The position numbers and the translations under genes are program-made. A stretch of 12,826 nucleotides of DNA from Natronomonas sp. (GTDB lineage: Archaea > Halobacteriota > Halobacteria > Halobacteriales > Haloarculaceae), in the NCBI GenBank assembly GCA_007121575.1, contig SKKJ01000149.1, positions 1-12,826 of the forward strand, read 5' to 3'. Shown here piece after piece: positions 12,826 to 12,826 of this stretch; within the stretch, counting starts at the first letter, position 1; the number at the start of each line of letters is the position of its first letter. The notes under the pieces are model-generated. The model ran no database searches. It saw only the letters and a list, made by a program, of their open reading frames with translations, and was not told where the DNA came from.

Positions 12826-12826
12826 C

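Overview
The window is haloarchaeal chromosomal DNA (order Halobacteriales or a close relative). Four things point there: strongly acidic proteins rich in Asp, Glu and Thr; archaeal genes such as nadM, membrane-bound LonB, TRAM and COG3398-type regulators; TATA-like boxes 23-30 bases before start codons with no leader; and almost no Shine-Dalgarno sites. GC content looks moderate for a haloarchaeon, and I cannot name a genus. I see no rRNA, tRNA, CRISPR array, insertion sequence or integrase. The longest gap without a recognised gene is about 210 bases (2742-2949).

Left part (1-2741): the 3' end of a phosphohexomutase gene; a convergent small conserved haloarchaeal protein; a YkgJ-type cysteine-cluster protein divergent from it; and a stand-alone TRAM-domain RNA-binding protein. 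The 167-base gap at 1022-1188 holds unexplained TATA-like and inverted-repeat sequence.

Middle part (2742-6600): the least understood region and the best candidate for an undescribed system. A membrane-spanning regulator (signal peptide, exported sensor domain, one transmembrane helix, cytoplasmic winged helix; minus strand 3882-4952) lies between two exported, acidic proteins of unknown function (2950-3780 and 5127-5555). A perfect 18-base palindrome sits between the regulator and the divergent small exported protein, and one half-site recurs 21 bases further on. Next come a small DUF7123-type protein and a convergent COG3398-type regulator with two winged helices.

Right part (6710-12826): a minus-strand operon nadM, SAM hydrolase (SAM hydroxide adenosyltransferase) and SPFH/band-7 membrane protein, reading away from a divergent plus-strand operon of LonB membrane protease and a CPBP-family intramembrane protease. 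Together these suggest membrane-protein quality control next to adenine-nucleotide and SAM metabolism. The window ends in an uncharacterised protein gene that may run off the right edge.
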